A stretch of DNA of 64,000 nucleotides from an uncultured Prevotella sp. (GTDB lineage: Bacteria > Bacteroidota > Bacteroidia > Bacteroidales > Bacteroidaceae). Position 1 is the first letter of the stretch, and every line of letters begins with the position of its first letter. The notes beneath the pieces are model-generated. The model made no database searches, had not been told where the DNA came from, and saw nothing but the letters and a program-made list of their open reading frames with translations. Of this stretch, positions 16,708-25,109 are shown piece by piece. A program made the translations under genes and the position numbers. The stretch spans positions 62,001 to 126,000 of the forward strand of contig ONQB01000004.1 in assembly GCA_900319905.1 (NCBI GenBank), in the 5' to 3' direction.

Positions 16708-19689
16708 ATGAAGAGGATTCTTCTACCCCTATTTCTCATGATCAGCCTCATCCAGACGGCTTTGGCACAGACTGACGATCTGTACCTGGGCTTTGACTTT
16801 TCGCAAGTCAACGGTAGTACGATTACAGACAACACCGGCCGAGGCATTCAAGCAAGACTAATGAATGAAGCCAAAGTAGAAAAGATGGGTACGTTCCACG
16901 TGCTAAACCTCGGCAACGGCACGGGATACTTGGATTTGACGGAAGAGGCCGGTAAGCTACTTGCCGCCACCGACACGTTCACTATCTCTATGTATTATTT
17001 CGTCGAACCCGCGGCATCACTCGACGGCAACGGCTATTTCCTCTGGTCATTCTCGACCAACAGCGCATGCACGGCCTCGGCGGGCAAGTACAACGCTTAC
17101 CGTCTTAATGCACAGCGCATCGCCATCAGCACCGGCGGCTATGGCCATGAAACCGGTTATTCCAACGGTGTCTCCGCAAAAGGACAGTGGATCCACGTAG
17201 CCTTCGCACAAGGTGGCAACCGCGGTAAACTGTTTATCAATGGCAAACTTGTCAACACACAGACAAGCTATCCCATCAACTCTGTCAACTTCAAAGGAGA
17301 GAATCTCAAATATTGCTGGTTGGGCCGTGCGCCCTTCACAGGCGACAGCTATCTGAAGAACACGAGGATTGCCGACGTAAAGATCTTCAAGCACTCACTG
17401 AACATTCTTGAGGCCCGTGTGCTTGCAGCCGAAACCGACAGTCTGACCAAGGAGATGGAGACTGGATCGGTCGGTGACGCCACCAACCTGAAAGCTGTCA
17501 TCGACAGCATTAGCGCCCTGCCTACCGCAGGTTTGTTGCCGGCCGCCGTCGAGGACCTGAACGACTACATTAGTTACGCACAGACCATTGCCAATGGCGA
17601 CTACAGCCAATACGTCATGGACGAAGCCTTGAATCAGTTGCGGACAGCCGCACACAGCACTGCAGCCACAGCAGGACTGATATTCTCCACCGACAACCTT
17701 GCAACAGCCTACGACACAGAGCGCGGCTTCAAACACCCGGGCGGTCTCTACACCCAAGCCGACTTCGAACGCATAAGGCAACAGATCAAGACCAATGACA
17801 AGGTGAAACAAGCCTGGCAAACTCTAAAAGCCTCACCGTGGGCCTCACAGACCGCCACTACCTATCCGGTAGAGACCATCATCAGAGGCGGATCGGGACA
17901 GAACTACATGAACGCCTGTCGTGGAGCAGCTATCGCCTTCCAGAACGCATTACGATGGAAGATAGAGGACAACGAGCGTTGCGCCGCCAACGGCGTGAAG
18001 TGCCTCATGGCTTGGGCTCGCACCTGCAAGCTCGTCAGCGGAAACAGCAACTGGGCACTGGCTGCCGGTCTCTATGGCTATGAGTTCGCACAAGCTGCCG
18101 AATTGCTGCGCGACTATCCCGGATGGTCGGAAGAAGACTTCAACACATTTAAGAAATGGATGCTCACCGTATGGTATCCTGGCAACATCAACTTCCTGCG
18201 CGGACGCAACGGCACCTGGGAGAACAGTGCCAACAAGCCCGCAGCGGGATGGGGCGAGGCCGGCAACAGACCAGGTCACTATTGGAGCAACTGGCCTCTC
18301 TGCAATGCCCTGTCGTGCATAAGCATCGGCATCCTCACCGACGACGTGTTTATCTACAACCAAGGCATGAGCTTCCTGAAATATGACCAAGTGGGAACAT
18401 TCCAAGACCCACGCACTGCCAACCCCATCCTCAACGACGGATGTACAGAGTTCTGGGGTAACCTCATTGTCACCCACCAACCGAGCAGCCTGGAAACGGG
18501 TGCCTATGGTGAACTGGGGCAGATTCAGGAAAGCGGACGAGACGGCGGACATGCTGCCATGGCACTCGGACTGGCCGTTGACATCGCCCACGTGGCATGG
18601 AACCAGGGTGACGACCTGTTCTCATACATGAACAACCGACTGGCTGCCGGCATTGAGTTCACAGCCGCCACTACACAAAACGCCACCGGCCTGCCATGGA
18701 CCAACTATAAGTACTGCGACTGCCGTACCGCCTGGCACGGAGGCTGGCTGCAGACTGGCTACAATGGCGCAGCCGAGATAAGGCCATACTGGGGCGAGAT
18801 TATCGGCCACTATGAGGGCGTGAAAGGCGTGAAGATGCCTTATGCCGAGAAAGCCTACGAACAGATGGGCATTGATGGCGGCGGCATTGGCACTAACAGT
18901 GGCGGCTTCGATCATCTGGGCTTCTCGGTGCTCCTCAACACACGCGACGTACAGCTGGCACCAGCCGACAGCGTACCGACCCTGCTCACGCCACTGATGA
19001 TCTACGACAACGACAGCATTGCCCACAACGAACTGGGCGGACTGAAGAACACTTACGTCTGGGACAAGGACAAAGCACTGCCTCACGGGAAGACCATCCG
19101 ACTCATTCCACAACTGCCAGAAGGCAATGCCGACACCGGCAACTGGCAATGGAACACAGGCGCAACAACGCGTGAGATCACTGTGACCACAGACAAGAGC
19201 TACGTCTACCGCGCCACCTATACCAACGAGCATGGCGTGAAGAGTGAGCAGGCCTTCACCATCGCCTCCCAAGGTGACTGCAACGCCGTACAAAGCGGCG
19301 GCACCATCAGCTACGACGGCAAGAGCTATAGCAACGACTCCACCATCAAAGTCAACTATGGAGAGACCGCCACGCTTGTCATGCACGGCAATGACGGCTG
19401 GGGCTACTACGAATGGGACAATGGCAATTCAACCAACACCCGCACGACGGCCCCCGTGGTTCGCGACAGAGACTACTACGGCATCTATGTCAACGAAGGC
19501 GGAGCACGCACGCTCTATACCTTCCATGTCAAGGTCGCCAACACCACACCAACAGCCATCACCTCACCCACTGCCCCAGCGGCCAAGAGAGCAGTCGACA
19601 GAAAGATATATGATCTCAGCGGGCGCCCCGTCAGCCACATGACCCACGGCGTCTACATCGTCAACGGAGAGAAAGTTGTCAAACGTTAA
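16708..19689 (+). CDS. Multidomain secreted protein: LamG-like, helical linker, alginate-lyase-fold catalytic domain, Ig-like domain, T9SS tail
   Basis: A 993-residue exported protein (signal peptide ends LAQ, residue 21). Residues about 24-235 form a LamG/concanavalin-like domain (GQWIHVAFAQGGNRGKLFIN). A FIVAR-like helical linker (about 240-315) follows. Residues about 330-750 carry an alginate-lyase-type alpha/alpha-toroid domain with NRPGHYWSNWPLCNALSCIS and the strongly diagnostic QESGRDGGHAAMALGLA, then WNQGDDLFSYMNNRL. An Ig-like beta domain and a T9SS-type end (IYDLSGRPVSHMTHGVYIVN) complete it. The family (Pfam PF05426-like) contains lyases cleaving uronate polymers such as alginate or glucuronan; the actual substrate here is unknown. 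A dedicated promoter and the adjacent regulator suggest induction by its glycan. Confidence 0.8.
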   Translation: MKRILLPLFLMISLIQTALAQTDDLYLGFDFSQVNGSTITDNTGRGIQARLMNEAKVEKMGTFHVLNLGNGTGYLDLTEEAGKLLAATDTFTISMYYFVEPAASLDGNGYFLWSFSTNSACTASAGKYNAYRLNAQRIAISTGGYGHETGYSNGVSAKGQWIHVAFAQGGNRGKLFINGKLVNTQTSYPINSVNFKGENLKYCWLGRAPFTGDSYLKNTRIADVKIFKHSLNILEARVLAAETDSLTKEMETGSVGDATNLKAVIDSISALPTAGLLPAAVEDLNDYISYAQTIANGDYSQYVMDEALNQLRTAAHSTAATAGLIFSTDNLATAYDTERGFKHPGGLYTQADFERIRQQIKTNDKVKQAWQTLKASPWASQTATTYPVETIIRGGSGQNYMNACRGAAIAFQNALRWKIEDNERCAANGVKCLMAWARTCKLVSGNSNWALAAGLYGYEFAQAAELLRDYPGWSEEDFNTFKKWMLTVWYPGNINFLRGRNGTWENSANKPAAGWGEAGNRPGHYWSNWPLCNALSCISIGILTDDVFIYNQGMSFLKYDQVGTFQDPRTANPILNDGCTEFWGNLIVTHQPSSLETGAYGELGQIQESGRDGGHAAMALGLAVDIAHVAWNQGDDLFSYMNNRLAAGIEFTAATTQNATGLPWTNYKYCDCRTAWHGGWLQTGYNGAAEIRPYWGEIIGHYEGVKGVKMPYAEKAYEQMGIDGGGIGTNSGGFDHLGFSVLLNTRDVQLAPADSVPTLLTPLMIYDNDSIAHNELGGLKNTYVWDKDKALPHGKTIRLIPQLPEGNADTGNWQWNTGATTREITVTTDKSYVYRATYTNEHGVKSEQAFTIASQGDCNAVQSGGTISYDGKSYSNDSTIKVNYGETATLVMHGNDGWGYYEWDNGNSTNTRTTAPVVRDRDYYGIYVNEGGARTLYTFHVKVANTTPTAITSPTAPAAKRAVDRKIYDLSGRPVSHMTHGVYIVNGEKVVKR

Positions 19690-19775
19690 TAAGTTTGCCA
19701 CATACTCGCAAAGTGGTTGCCTCGCACTGCAAATGCAAAAAGAAACAAGCTTTTACATTATTTAACGTCATATAC

Positions 19776-19806
19776 TTGCTTTAAATCAATTTACAATTTA
19801 CTTTTG
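19776..19806 (+). promoter_or_regulatory. Promoter of the 840-residue surface protein
   Basis: TTG (19776-19778), 20 bp and TACTTTTG (19799-19806). Start codon at 19913; leader about 100 nt. Confidence 0.6.
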
Positions 19807-19912
19807 CAAAAGCATAGGGGCAACCCAACACTTATTACGCTGAAGCAACGATTAAACCATATTTGAATCAGAGAATCAACAAATTAATATCAGAATTTAA
19901 ACTTAAAAGCTT

Positions 19913-22435
19913 ATGAGTAAACTTAAACTCTTTACGCTTGCCGCAGCCAGCATGCTTGCCGCAGTAGGATCCGCAGACAACAGTTGGACAGCGGGTCAAG
20001 CCGTAGGGGGGGGCGATTATTACCTCTACAACATTGGCACTAAAACATTCCTCAACGCCGGTGACCCTGATGCAGGTTGGGGCACGCATGCTTTCATGAA
20101 CAGCCGTTTTGGTTACAAAATCACTTTGTCAGCCAATGAAGAAGCATGGAACATTGCCACACCGTGCAGCAACGGAGGAACAAGCAATTACTTAACTTCT
20201 TCTTGTTGGTCTGATGGTGCGGCTACAGGATGGACCTTTACCCCTGTGACCGTTGATGGCTATACCAATGTGTATACTATTTCCGTAAACAGCACATACC
20301 TTACAGCGGCCTCCACCAAAAAGGTTACTACTGAGAAAGCAGTAGCTTCTGACAATGATTCCTACTGGATACTGATCAGTAAGGACCAACTGAAGGATAA
20401 CTTCAAGAACGCATCCGAAGCCAATCCTGTTGATGCTACGTTCTTCCTTAAGAACCCTGAGTTTCAGCGTAACTTCGACGGTGGTTCATCTGCATGGACA
20501 TGGACAAAGAGCGATGGCAATCACATCGTAATAACAAACTCCAACTACACATCAATAAATAATGCAAGTTACTATGGTTGCGAGTTCTGGAACAACACAT
20601 TTGACATCCATCAAACGGTTAGCGATCTTCCCGTAGGAAAATATAAATTGTCCATTCAAGGCTTTGGAGTCAATGGCACTACCTACCTTTATGCAACAGC
20701 AGACGGGACTACTACATCACAGACTTTTGCTTCGACTAGTAGTGAGAACATTAATCAATATAATGCAGCCATTGCTGCCGTCAATGGTGGCTCTTATACT
20801 ACAACGACGACAGACGCCTTCTCTGTCAAAGGCGGTACGTTGACTGTTGGAGTGAAGAGAGAAACCAATCAAAACCAAGATTGGACGGTGTTCGACAATA
20901 TGTATCTTGAGTACGTTGGTGCACTAAGTTCAGAAGAAGCCATCACTGCTTACAACGACGCTGTAACAGCAGCCAATGAAGCAAATGCCAAGACTGATGC
21001 CATGGCAGCAACAGCCAAAGAAGCATTGACAACCGCCCTCTCAACCTATGGTTCTCTAAATACTAGCACAGCGACCTCGGATGAGCTGCAAAAGGCAACA
21101 AGTGCCCTGACAGAAGCCGTTACCGCAGTGAACACCTCTATTGCCGCCTACTCTTCCGCTGCCACTGCTCTTAAAGCCCGCAACGAGCTCTATCGGAATA
21201 ACAACTTCATCACAGACGAGGCCTACAAGGCTTATTATACCGACCTCTTGGCCAATTACGAGGCACGCACGCTGACGACAGACGAGGCTAAAGCCATCAA
21301 CAATCCATACACTATCAGTAAGTGGCACGCTGATGCCAATACCAACAAGTATATGGGTAGTGCCTATGGCATCACAGGTTACGATGGCACAGTGCCTTAC
21401 GTTAACACTTGGTCAACAGAAGGCGAGTCTGACGGTTCCAACTTCAAGGTGCCTTTCTATGAGTATTGGGTGGCTGACGGCAGCATACTTGAAGACAAGA
21501 CGCTGACCACTACGAAGACTGGCCTTACTGCCGGTAAGGTATATAAGGTAACAGCTTGGGTACGCGCTCGTCTGAGCAACAACCAGACCGCTCCTGTGAC
21601 AGGTATCACAATGGATGCCGGAGGCTCTTCCGTGGCTATCACGGGTACACAGGTTGGTTCTTCACAACTCTATCTTGACAACTACACAGTATATGGCACC
21701 GCTGACAGCGAGGGCACACTGACCGTGAACTTCAAGGTGGCAGGCACCAACGCAAGTTGGCTCTCCTTCCAGAACCTGAAATACGAGGAGGCTACCGTGA
21801 CTGCTCTTGACGAATCGGCCAGCAACACAATCAGTGAAGCCAGTGATGCTTATGTAACCCTGAAGCGCAGCTTCGTCAACGGTTACTACAACACACTCGT
21901 GCTTCCCTTCGACCTCACAGCCGACCAAGTGAAAGCTGCATTCGGCTCAGACGCCAAGGTATACAGCTTCGCCAACACAGAGGGTGACCAAGTGAACTTC
22001 ACTGAGGCTACGACCATCAGCGCTAACGTGCCTGTACTGATCACAACCAATACCACTGCCACTGAGTTCACGTTCACCAACGTCGACGTGAAGAGAGCTA
22101 CGCCTACTGCTACCGGCACCAACTGGAACTTCGTAGGTACCTACAACGCTAAAACCGCAGTGCCTGCCAACAGCTATGAGATGTACAACAATGCACTGTA
22201 CAAATCTGACGGCACCAACAGTTACTTCGTCAACGGCTTCCGCGCTTATCTTGAGCCTAACACTACTGCAGCTGCCAAACCCATGCTGAATATCGGCGGC
22301 ACAGCTACCAGCATCAACAAGGTAATCAGCGGTATCGACAAGGAGGGCAACCTCTACAACCTCGCCGGACAACGCGTGTCAAAGAACACGAAGGGACTCC
22401 TCATCAAGAACGGTAAGAAGTTCATCAACAAGTAA
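19913..22435 (+). CDS. Large secreted surface protein with beta-sandwich modules and T9SS tail
   Basis: An 840-residue protein with a signal peptide (MSKLKLFTLAAASMLAAVGS). Residues about 30-150 form a ricin- or fascin-like beta module often seen in Prevotella surface proteins (GGGDYYLYNIGTKTFLNAGD). A carbohydrate-binding-like beta-sandwich follows (about 175-340: GKYKLSIQGFGVNG, NMYLEYVG), then a helical FIVAR-like stretch (about 345-430), a second sandwich (about 450-625), and a conserved Prevotella module starting FVNGYYNTLVLPFDLTADQV (about 650). The end (NLYNLAGQRVSKNTKGLLIK) is a T9SS-type tail. No catalytic motif is visible; glycan binding or adhesion is inferred. A run of eight G at 20006-20013 lies inside codons 32-34 and may make expression phase-variable. 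It has its own promoter, and a 63-codon gene follows 30 bp downstream. Confidence 0.8.
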   Translation: MSKLKLFTLAAASMLAAVGSADNSWTAGQAVGGGDYYLYNIGTKTFLNAGDPDAGWGTHAFMNSRFGYKITLSANEEAWNIATPCSNGGTSNYLTSSCWSDGAATGWTFTPVTVDGYTNVYTISVNSTYLTAASTKKVTTEKAVASDNDSYWILISKDQLKDNFKNASEANPVDATFFLKNPEFQRNFDGGSSAWTWTKSDGNHIVITNSNYTSINNASYYGCEFWNNTFDIHQTVSDLPVGKYKLSIQGFGVNGTTYLYATADGTTTSQTFASTSSENINQYNAAIAAVNGGSYTTTTTDAFSVKGGTLTVGVKRETNQNQDWTVFDNMYLEYVGALSSEEAITAYNDAVTAANEANAKTDAMAATAKEALTTALSTYGSLNTSTATSDELQKATSALTEAVTAVNTSIAAYSSAATALKARNELYRNNNFITDEAYKAYYTDLLANYEARTLTTDEAKAINNPYTISKWHADANTNKYMGSAYGITGYDGTVPYVNTWSTEGESDGSNFKVPFYEYWVADGSILEDKTLTTTKTGLTAGKVYKVTAWVRARLSNNQTAPVTGITMDAGGSSVAITGTQVGSSQLYLDNYTVYGTADSEGTLTVNFKVAGTNASWLSFQNLKYEEATVTALDESASNTISEASDAYVTLKRSFVNGYYNTLVLPFDLTADQVKAAFGSDAKVYSFANTEGDQVNFTEATTISANVPVLITTNTTATEFTFTNVDVKRATPTATGTNWNFVGTYNAKTAVPANSYEMYNNALYKSDGTNSYFVNGFRAYLEPNTTAAAKPMLNIGGTATSINKVISGIDKEGNLYNLAGQRVSKNTKGLLIKNGKKFINK
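20006..20013 (+). repeat. Homopolymeric G8 tract inside a surface-protein gene
   Basis: Eight consecutive G encode the Gly-Gly-Gly after the signal peptide (codons 32-34). The present length keeps the frame open. Gain or loss of one G would truncate the protein just after the N-terminus. Confidence 0.85.
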
Positions 22436-22465
22436 TACGTCACAACATTCAAACAATTTAACGAT

Positions 22466-22657
22466 ATGACATCTATGAAAAAATATTGCAAGCCAACCAT
22501 AAAAGTCACCACAGTAGAGGCAGACAATGTCATAGCCGCTTCACCTAATACAACGGTAGATGGTAACAGTCTCCCCATTGGAGGAGGCCTGACAGACGAT
22601 GCTAAGAAGACCGGTGGTCAAGCCAAAGGCTTCAACATCTGGGATGATAATGAGTAA
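22466..22657 (+). CDS. Small conserved-looking Prevotella-type protein, 63 residues
   Basis: A short gene 30 bp after the surface-protein stop and directly before a hairpin terminator, so probably in the same transcript. The start could be the ATG at 22466 or the in-frame ATG at 22475; the latter gives the common opening MKKYCKPTIKV. The protein has a basic N-terminus with a Lys-Pro-Thr-Ile-Lys-Val stretch, then IAASPNTTVDG, a Gly-rich centre (PIGGGLTDD) and an acidic end (FNIWDDNE). There is no classical signal peptide or membrane segment. Similar short proteins often sit beside surface-protein genes in Bacteroidales, in my recollection, but their function is not known. It could be a secreted peptide precursor or an accessory to the preceding protein. 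Confidence 0.65.
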   Translation: MTSMKKYCKPTIKVTTVEADNVIAASPNTTVDGNSLPIGGGLTDDAKKTGGQAKGFNIWDDNE

Positions 22658-22686
22658 AAAGAAATAAACTTTATCAATCCAACGTC

Positions 22687-22724
22687 ATAGGGGAATGCAG
22701 ACAAGACGTCATGCATTCCCCTAT
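22687..22724 (+). terminator. Hairpin terminator after the small protein gene
   Basis: A perfect 13-bp stem, ATAGGGGAATGCA (22687-22699) with TGCATTCCCCTAT (22712-22724) and a 12-nt loop, followed by TTCATT. It lies 29 bp after the stop at 22657. The T-run is short. Confidence 0.7.
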
Positions 22725-22756
22725 TTCATTACATCACACAATCATTGAGATACTCA

Positions 22757-22977
22757 CTCGTATCTCTATCCATGTTGCACATGAGCCAGCGTGATGCGAC
22801 GTGCACAACGCGATATTCAACTCGCTGACCTACAACTTTGATATGCAACAGCTCATGCATACGGTCGTATGCGACTGTATTGACGCACAGCAAGCCGACA
22901 GCAACGTGCCGCACCTTCAAAGGCTCCACAGCCACACCGGCCTCAGGGACGGGGACAATACCAATTCATCACTGTAA
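22757..22977 (+). pseudogene. Possible decayed fragment of an alpha-L-rhamnosidase-like gene
   Basis: The 476-bp gap 22658-23133 contains coding-like remnants. One frame (22757-22803) reads VSLSMLHMSQRDA, recalling the CPQRDE region of GH78 rhamnosidases. After a frameshift, 22804-22977 reads NAIFNSLTYNFDMQQL and later IDAQQADSNVPH, recalling the YNFDM...DAQ.DG.VPD segment that follows in the same family. It ends in TAA at 22975. There is no intact start or full domain. The resemblance is by eye only and could be chance. Confidence 0.3.
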
Positions 22978-23097
22978 GTCGACCACGAAGATTGTCGACG
23001 TTCTGAAACGGATACAGACCAAGCGCATTGTAAAGGCTTTTAGCGGGGGAAGTGAAAAATGACACACTAAACGTTCGCCCGTTCACAAACTATTTCA

Positions 23098-23105
23098 TAA
23101 CTTTG
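23098..23105 (+). promoter_or_regulatory. -7 element of the GH30 gene
   Basis: TAACTTTG, 29 bp before the ATG at 23134. The -33 position has only TTCG (23074-23077). Confidence 0.5.
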
Positions 23106-23133
23106 CAGGTAAGTAAAAACCCTACAAACAGTT

Positions 23134-24894
23134 ATGCACAAATCGTTTTCTATCTTCTTTGCCGCTGCGGGCTTGTTGTCCGCAACGACACTACAAGCAC
23201 AAACCACTTATACCGTTGGCTTCAATCCCGACCAACGCTATCAGACCATCATGGACTTTGGTGCCTCCGACTGCTGGACCGCCGAATACGTGGGCCGTTA
23301 CTTCTCAACTGCCCAGAAAGAGCGTGCCGCACGGCTGCTATTCTCCCAAGAGTTGTACGACAACGGCAGCCCTAAGGGTATTGGGCTCTCGGTATGGCGG
23401 GTCAACCTCGGAGCCGGCAGCGCAGCCCAGGGTGACGACTCCAATATTGCTGACATCACACGACGGACTGACTGCTATCTCCAAGCCGACAGCACTTACG
23501 ACTGGACCCGCTGTCCGGGGCAACAATGGTTTATGCAACAGGCCAAGGCCTACGGCGTAGACCACCTGTTGTTGTTCAGCAACTCGGCACCCGTTTACTT
23601 TACTGCCAATGGACTGGCCAACAACAAGTACAAAGCCACCGGTGCCAACCTTAAGTCCGACTGCTATGACGACTTTGCCACATACATAGCCACCGTGGCC
23701 CGTCATTTCAAGGACGAAGGCTATCCAGTGACCTATGTCGATCCCGTCAACGAACCTGCCTTCAACTGGTACGACGGTCAGGAGGGCTCGCCTTGGCAGA
23801 ACAGCGAGATCAGCCGCATCGTACGCGAGCTCGACAAGGCCCTCATCGCTCAGCATCTCGACAGCACGACCATCATCATGCCAGAGGCCAGCGCATGGGA
23901 CCGCACCTATCAGCTATGCACCGATTACAGCGGGCGCGCTTCCAACCAGATAGAAGCCTTTTGGAATCCCGCCTATACCAAGACATACATCGGCGATCTC
24001 ACCCACGTGGAGAGAGCTGTTGCCGGTCACGACTACTGGACATTCGGCAACAACGCCACACTGGTCAATACTCGGACAAAGTTGAAGGCTAAAGCCGACA
24101 AATATGGATTGAAGGTGATGCAAACGGAATGGAGCATGCTCGACGCTGCGCCTGACACGGACACAGGCTTCCCAGCTTCTTATGACGCTGCGAGCGACAT
24201 GGACATTGCCTTGTTCATGGGCAAGCTCATCTACATCGGCCTCACCAGCGCCAATATGTCGTCGTGGTCTTACTGGACAGCCATGTCGCAGTCCATGTAC
24301 AGTCAGAAGAACCGTTTTGAGCTGCTACGGCTCAATGCCACCGGCGACACCGGCTACGAGAGCTACGGCAACCTGACAAAAGGCGGTTCCGTGACCGTGA
24401 CACCCAACCTTTGGGTGCTGGGCAACTACAGCCGCTTCGTGCGGCCCGGCTACACCCGCATTGCCTTCAGCGACGGCAGCAACCTCGACGACATCAACAA
24501 ACTGATGGCCACGGCCTTTGTCTCGCCCGATGCCAAGCGCATGGTAGCGGTCTTTGTCAACAACAGCACATCGGCACAATACGTGAAGTTCAACACGCAG
24601 GCCGCTGTTGTCCGCAAGTATGTTACCGACCGCACCCACACGCTTTCCCGTGACAGCAAACTGTCGGAGACACCCGACTCCACCTCCAGCGTCACCATTC
24701 CAGCCCGGTCTGTCGTGACGTTTACCTTCGACGGCGACTTCACATCCGACATCCGCAATGTCAAGGCAGACCATTCGACAAGCAATGCCATCTATTCCCT
24801 CAATGGTCAGCTCATAGAAGACAATGACAAACAACTGTCAGCACTACCCCAAGGCATTTATATTGTCAATGGGAAAAAGACCCTCAAGCGATAA
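23134..24894 (+). CDS. Glycoside hydrolase family 30 (endo-beta-1,6-galactanase/glucanase type) with T9SS tail
   Basis: A 586-residue secreted retaining glycosidase. The signal peptide ends QAQ (about residue 23). The (beta/alpha)8 domain begins MDFGASDCWTAEYVG, as is typical for GH30. The acid/base is Glu207 in VDPVNEPAFNW and the nucleophile is Glu332 in VMQTEWSML. The associated beta-sandwich follows (NYSRFVRPGYTRIAFSDG, about 430-545), and the C-terminus (IYSLNGQLIEDNDKQLSALP, then GIYIVNGKK) fits a T9SS sorting domain. Subfamily 5 (endo-beta-1,6-galactanase acting on arabinogalactan) or subfamily 4 seem likeliest; this is inference. The convergent neighbours encode GH35 and GH43 enzymes, which would fit joint attack on galactan side chains. 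Confidence 0.9.
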   Translation: MHKSFSIFFAAAGLLSATTLQAQTTYTVGFNPDQRYQTIMDFGASDCWTAEYVGRYFSTAQKERAARLLFSQELYDNGSPKGIGLSVWRVNLGAGSAAQGDDSNIADITRRTDCYLQADSTYDWTRCPGQQWFMQQAKAYGVDHLLLFSNSAPVYFTANGLANNKYKATGANLKSDCYDDFATYIATVARHFKDEGYPVTYVDPVNEPAFNWYDGQEGSPWQNSEISRIVRELDKALIAQHLDSTTIIMPEASAWDRTYQLCTDYSGRASNQIEAFWNPAYTKTYIGDLTHVERAVAGHDYWTFGNNATLVNTRTKLKAKADKYGLKVMQTEWSMLDAAPDTDTGFPASYDAASDMDIALFMGKLIYIGLTSANMSSWSYWTAMSQSMYSQKNRFELLRLNATGDTGYESYGNLTKGGSVTVTPNLWVLGNYSRFVRPGYTRIAFSDGSNLDDINKLMATAFVSPDAKRMVAVFVNNSTSAQYVKFNTQAAVVRKYVTDRTHTLSRDSKLSETPDSTSSVTIPARSVVTFTFDGDFTSDIRNVKADHSTSNAIYSLNGQLIEDNDKQLSALPQGIYIVNGKKTLKR

Positions 24895-24957
24895 GCCAAC
24901 AGCAAAGTATTGCAACACTATAAATACCTCATTTCTAATAGAAGGAGTATCATAATT

Positions 24958-25074
24958 GGAGAAGTCCGGGAGTACGGAAGTACAGAAGTTCAGTCAAATG
25001 CATAAGTATCTAACAATAAGGTACCATTATAGTAATGACTGAACTTCTGTACTTCCGTACTCCCGGACTTCTCC
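24958..25074. repeat. 39-bp perfect inverted repeat between convergent genes
   Basis: The left arm 24958-24996 and right arm 25036-25074 are exact reverse complements over 39 bp, separated by 39 bp. Each arm is itself built from about 8-bp near-repeats (CGGGAGTA, CGGAAGTA, CAGAAGTT). It fills the 215-bp gap between the GH30 stop and the GH35 stop, so it may terminate transcription from both sides. The length and internal periodicity are unusual for a simple terminator and suggest a dispersed repeat element. Confidence 0.85.
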
Positions 25075-25109
25075 GATAATGCCCCTTTACTTATTCTATC
25101 AAACGCTCA

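Noticed and set aside
22838..23062. 74-codon plus-strand frame before the GH30 gene
   Set aside because: It runs in a different frame from the coding-like remnant and has no motif or start signal.
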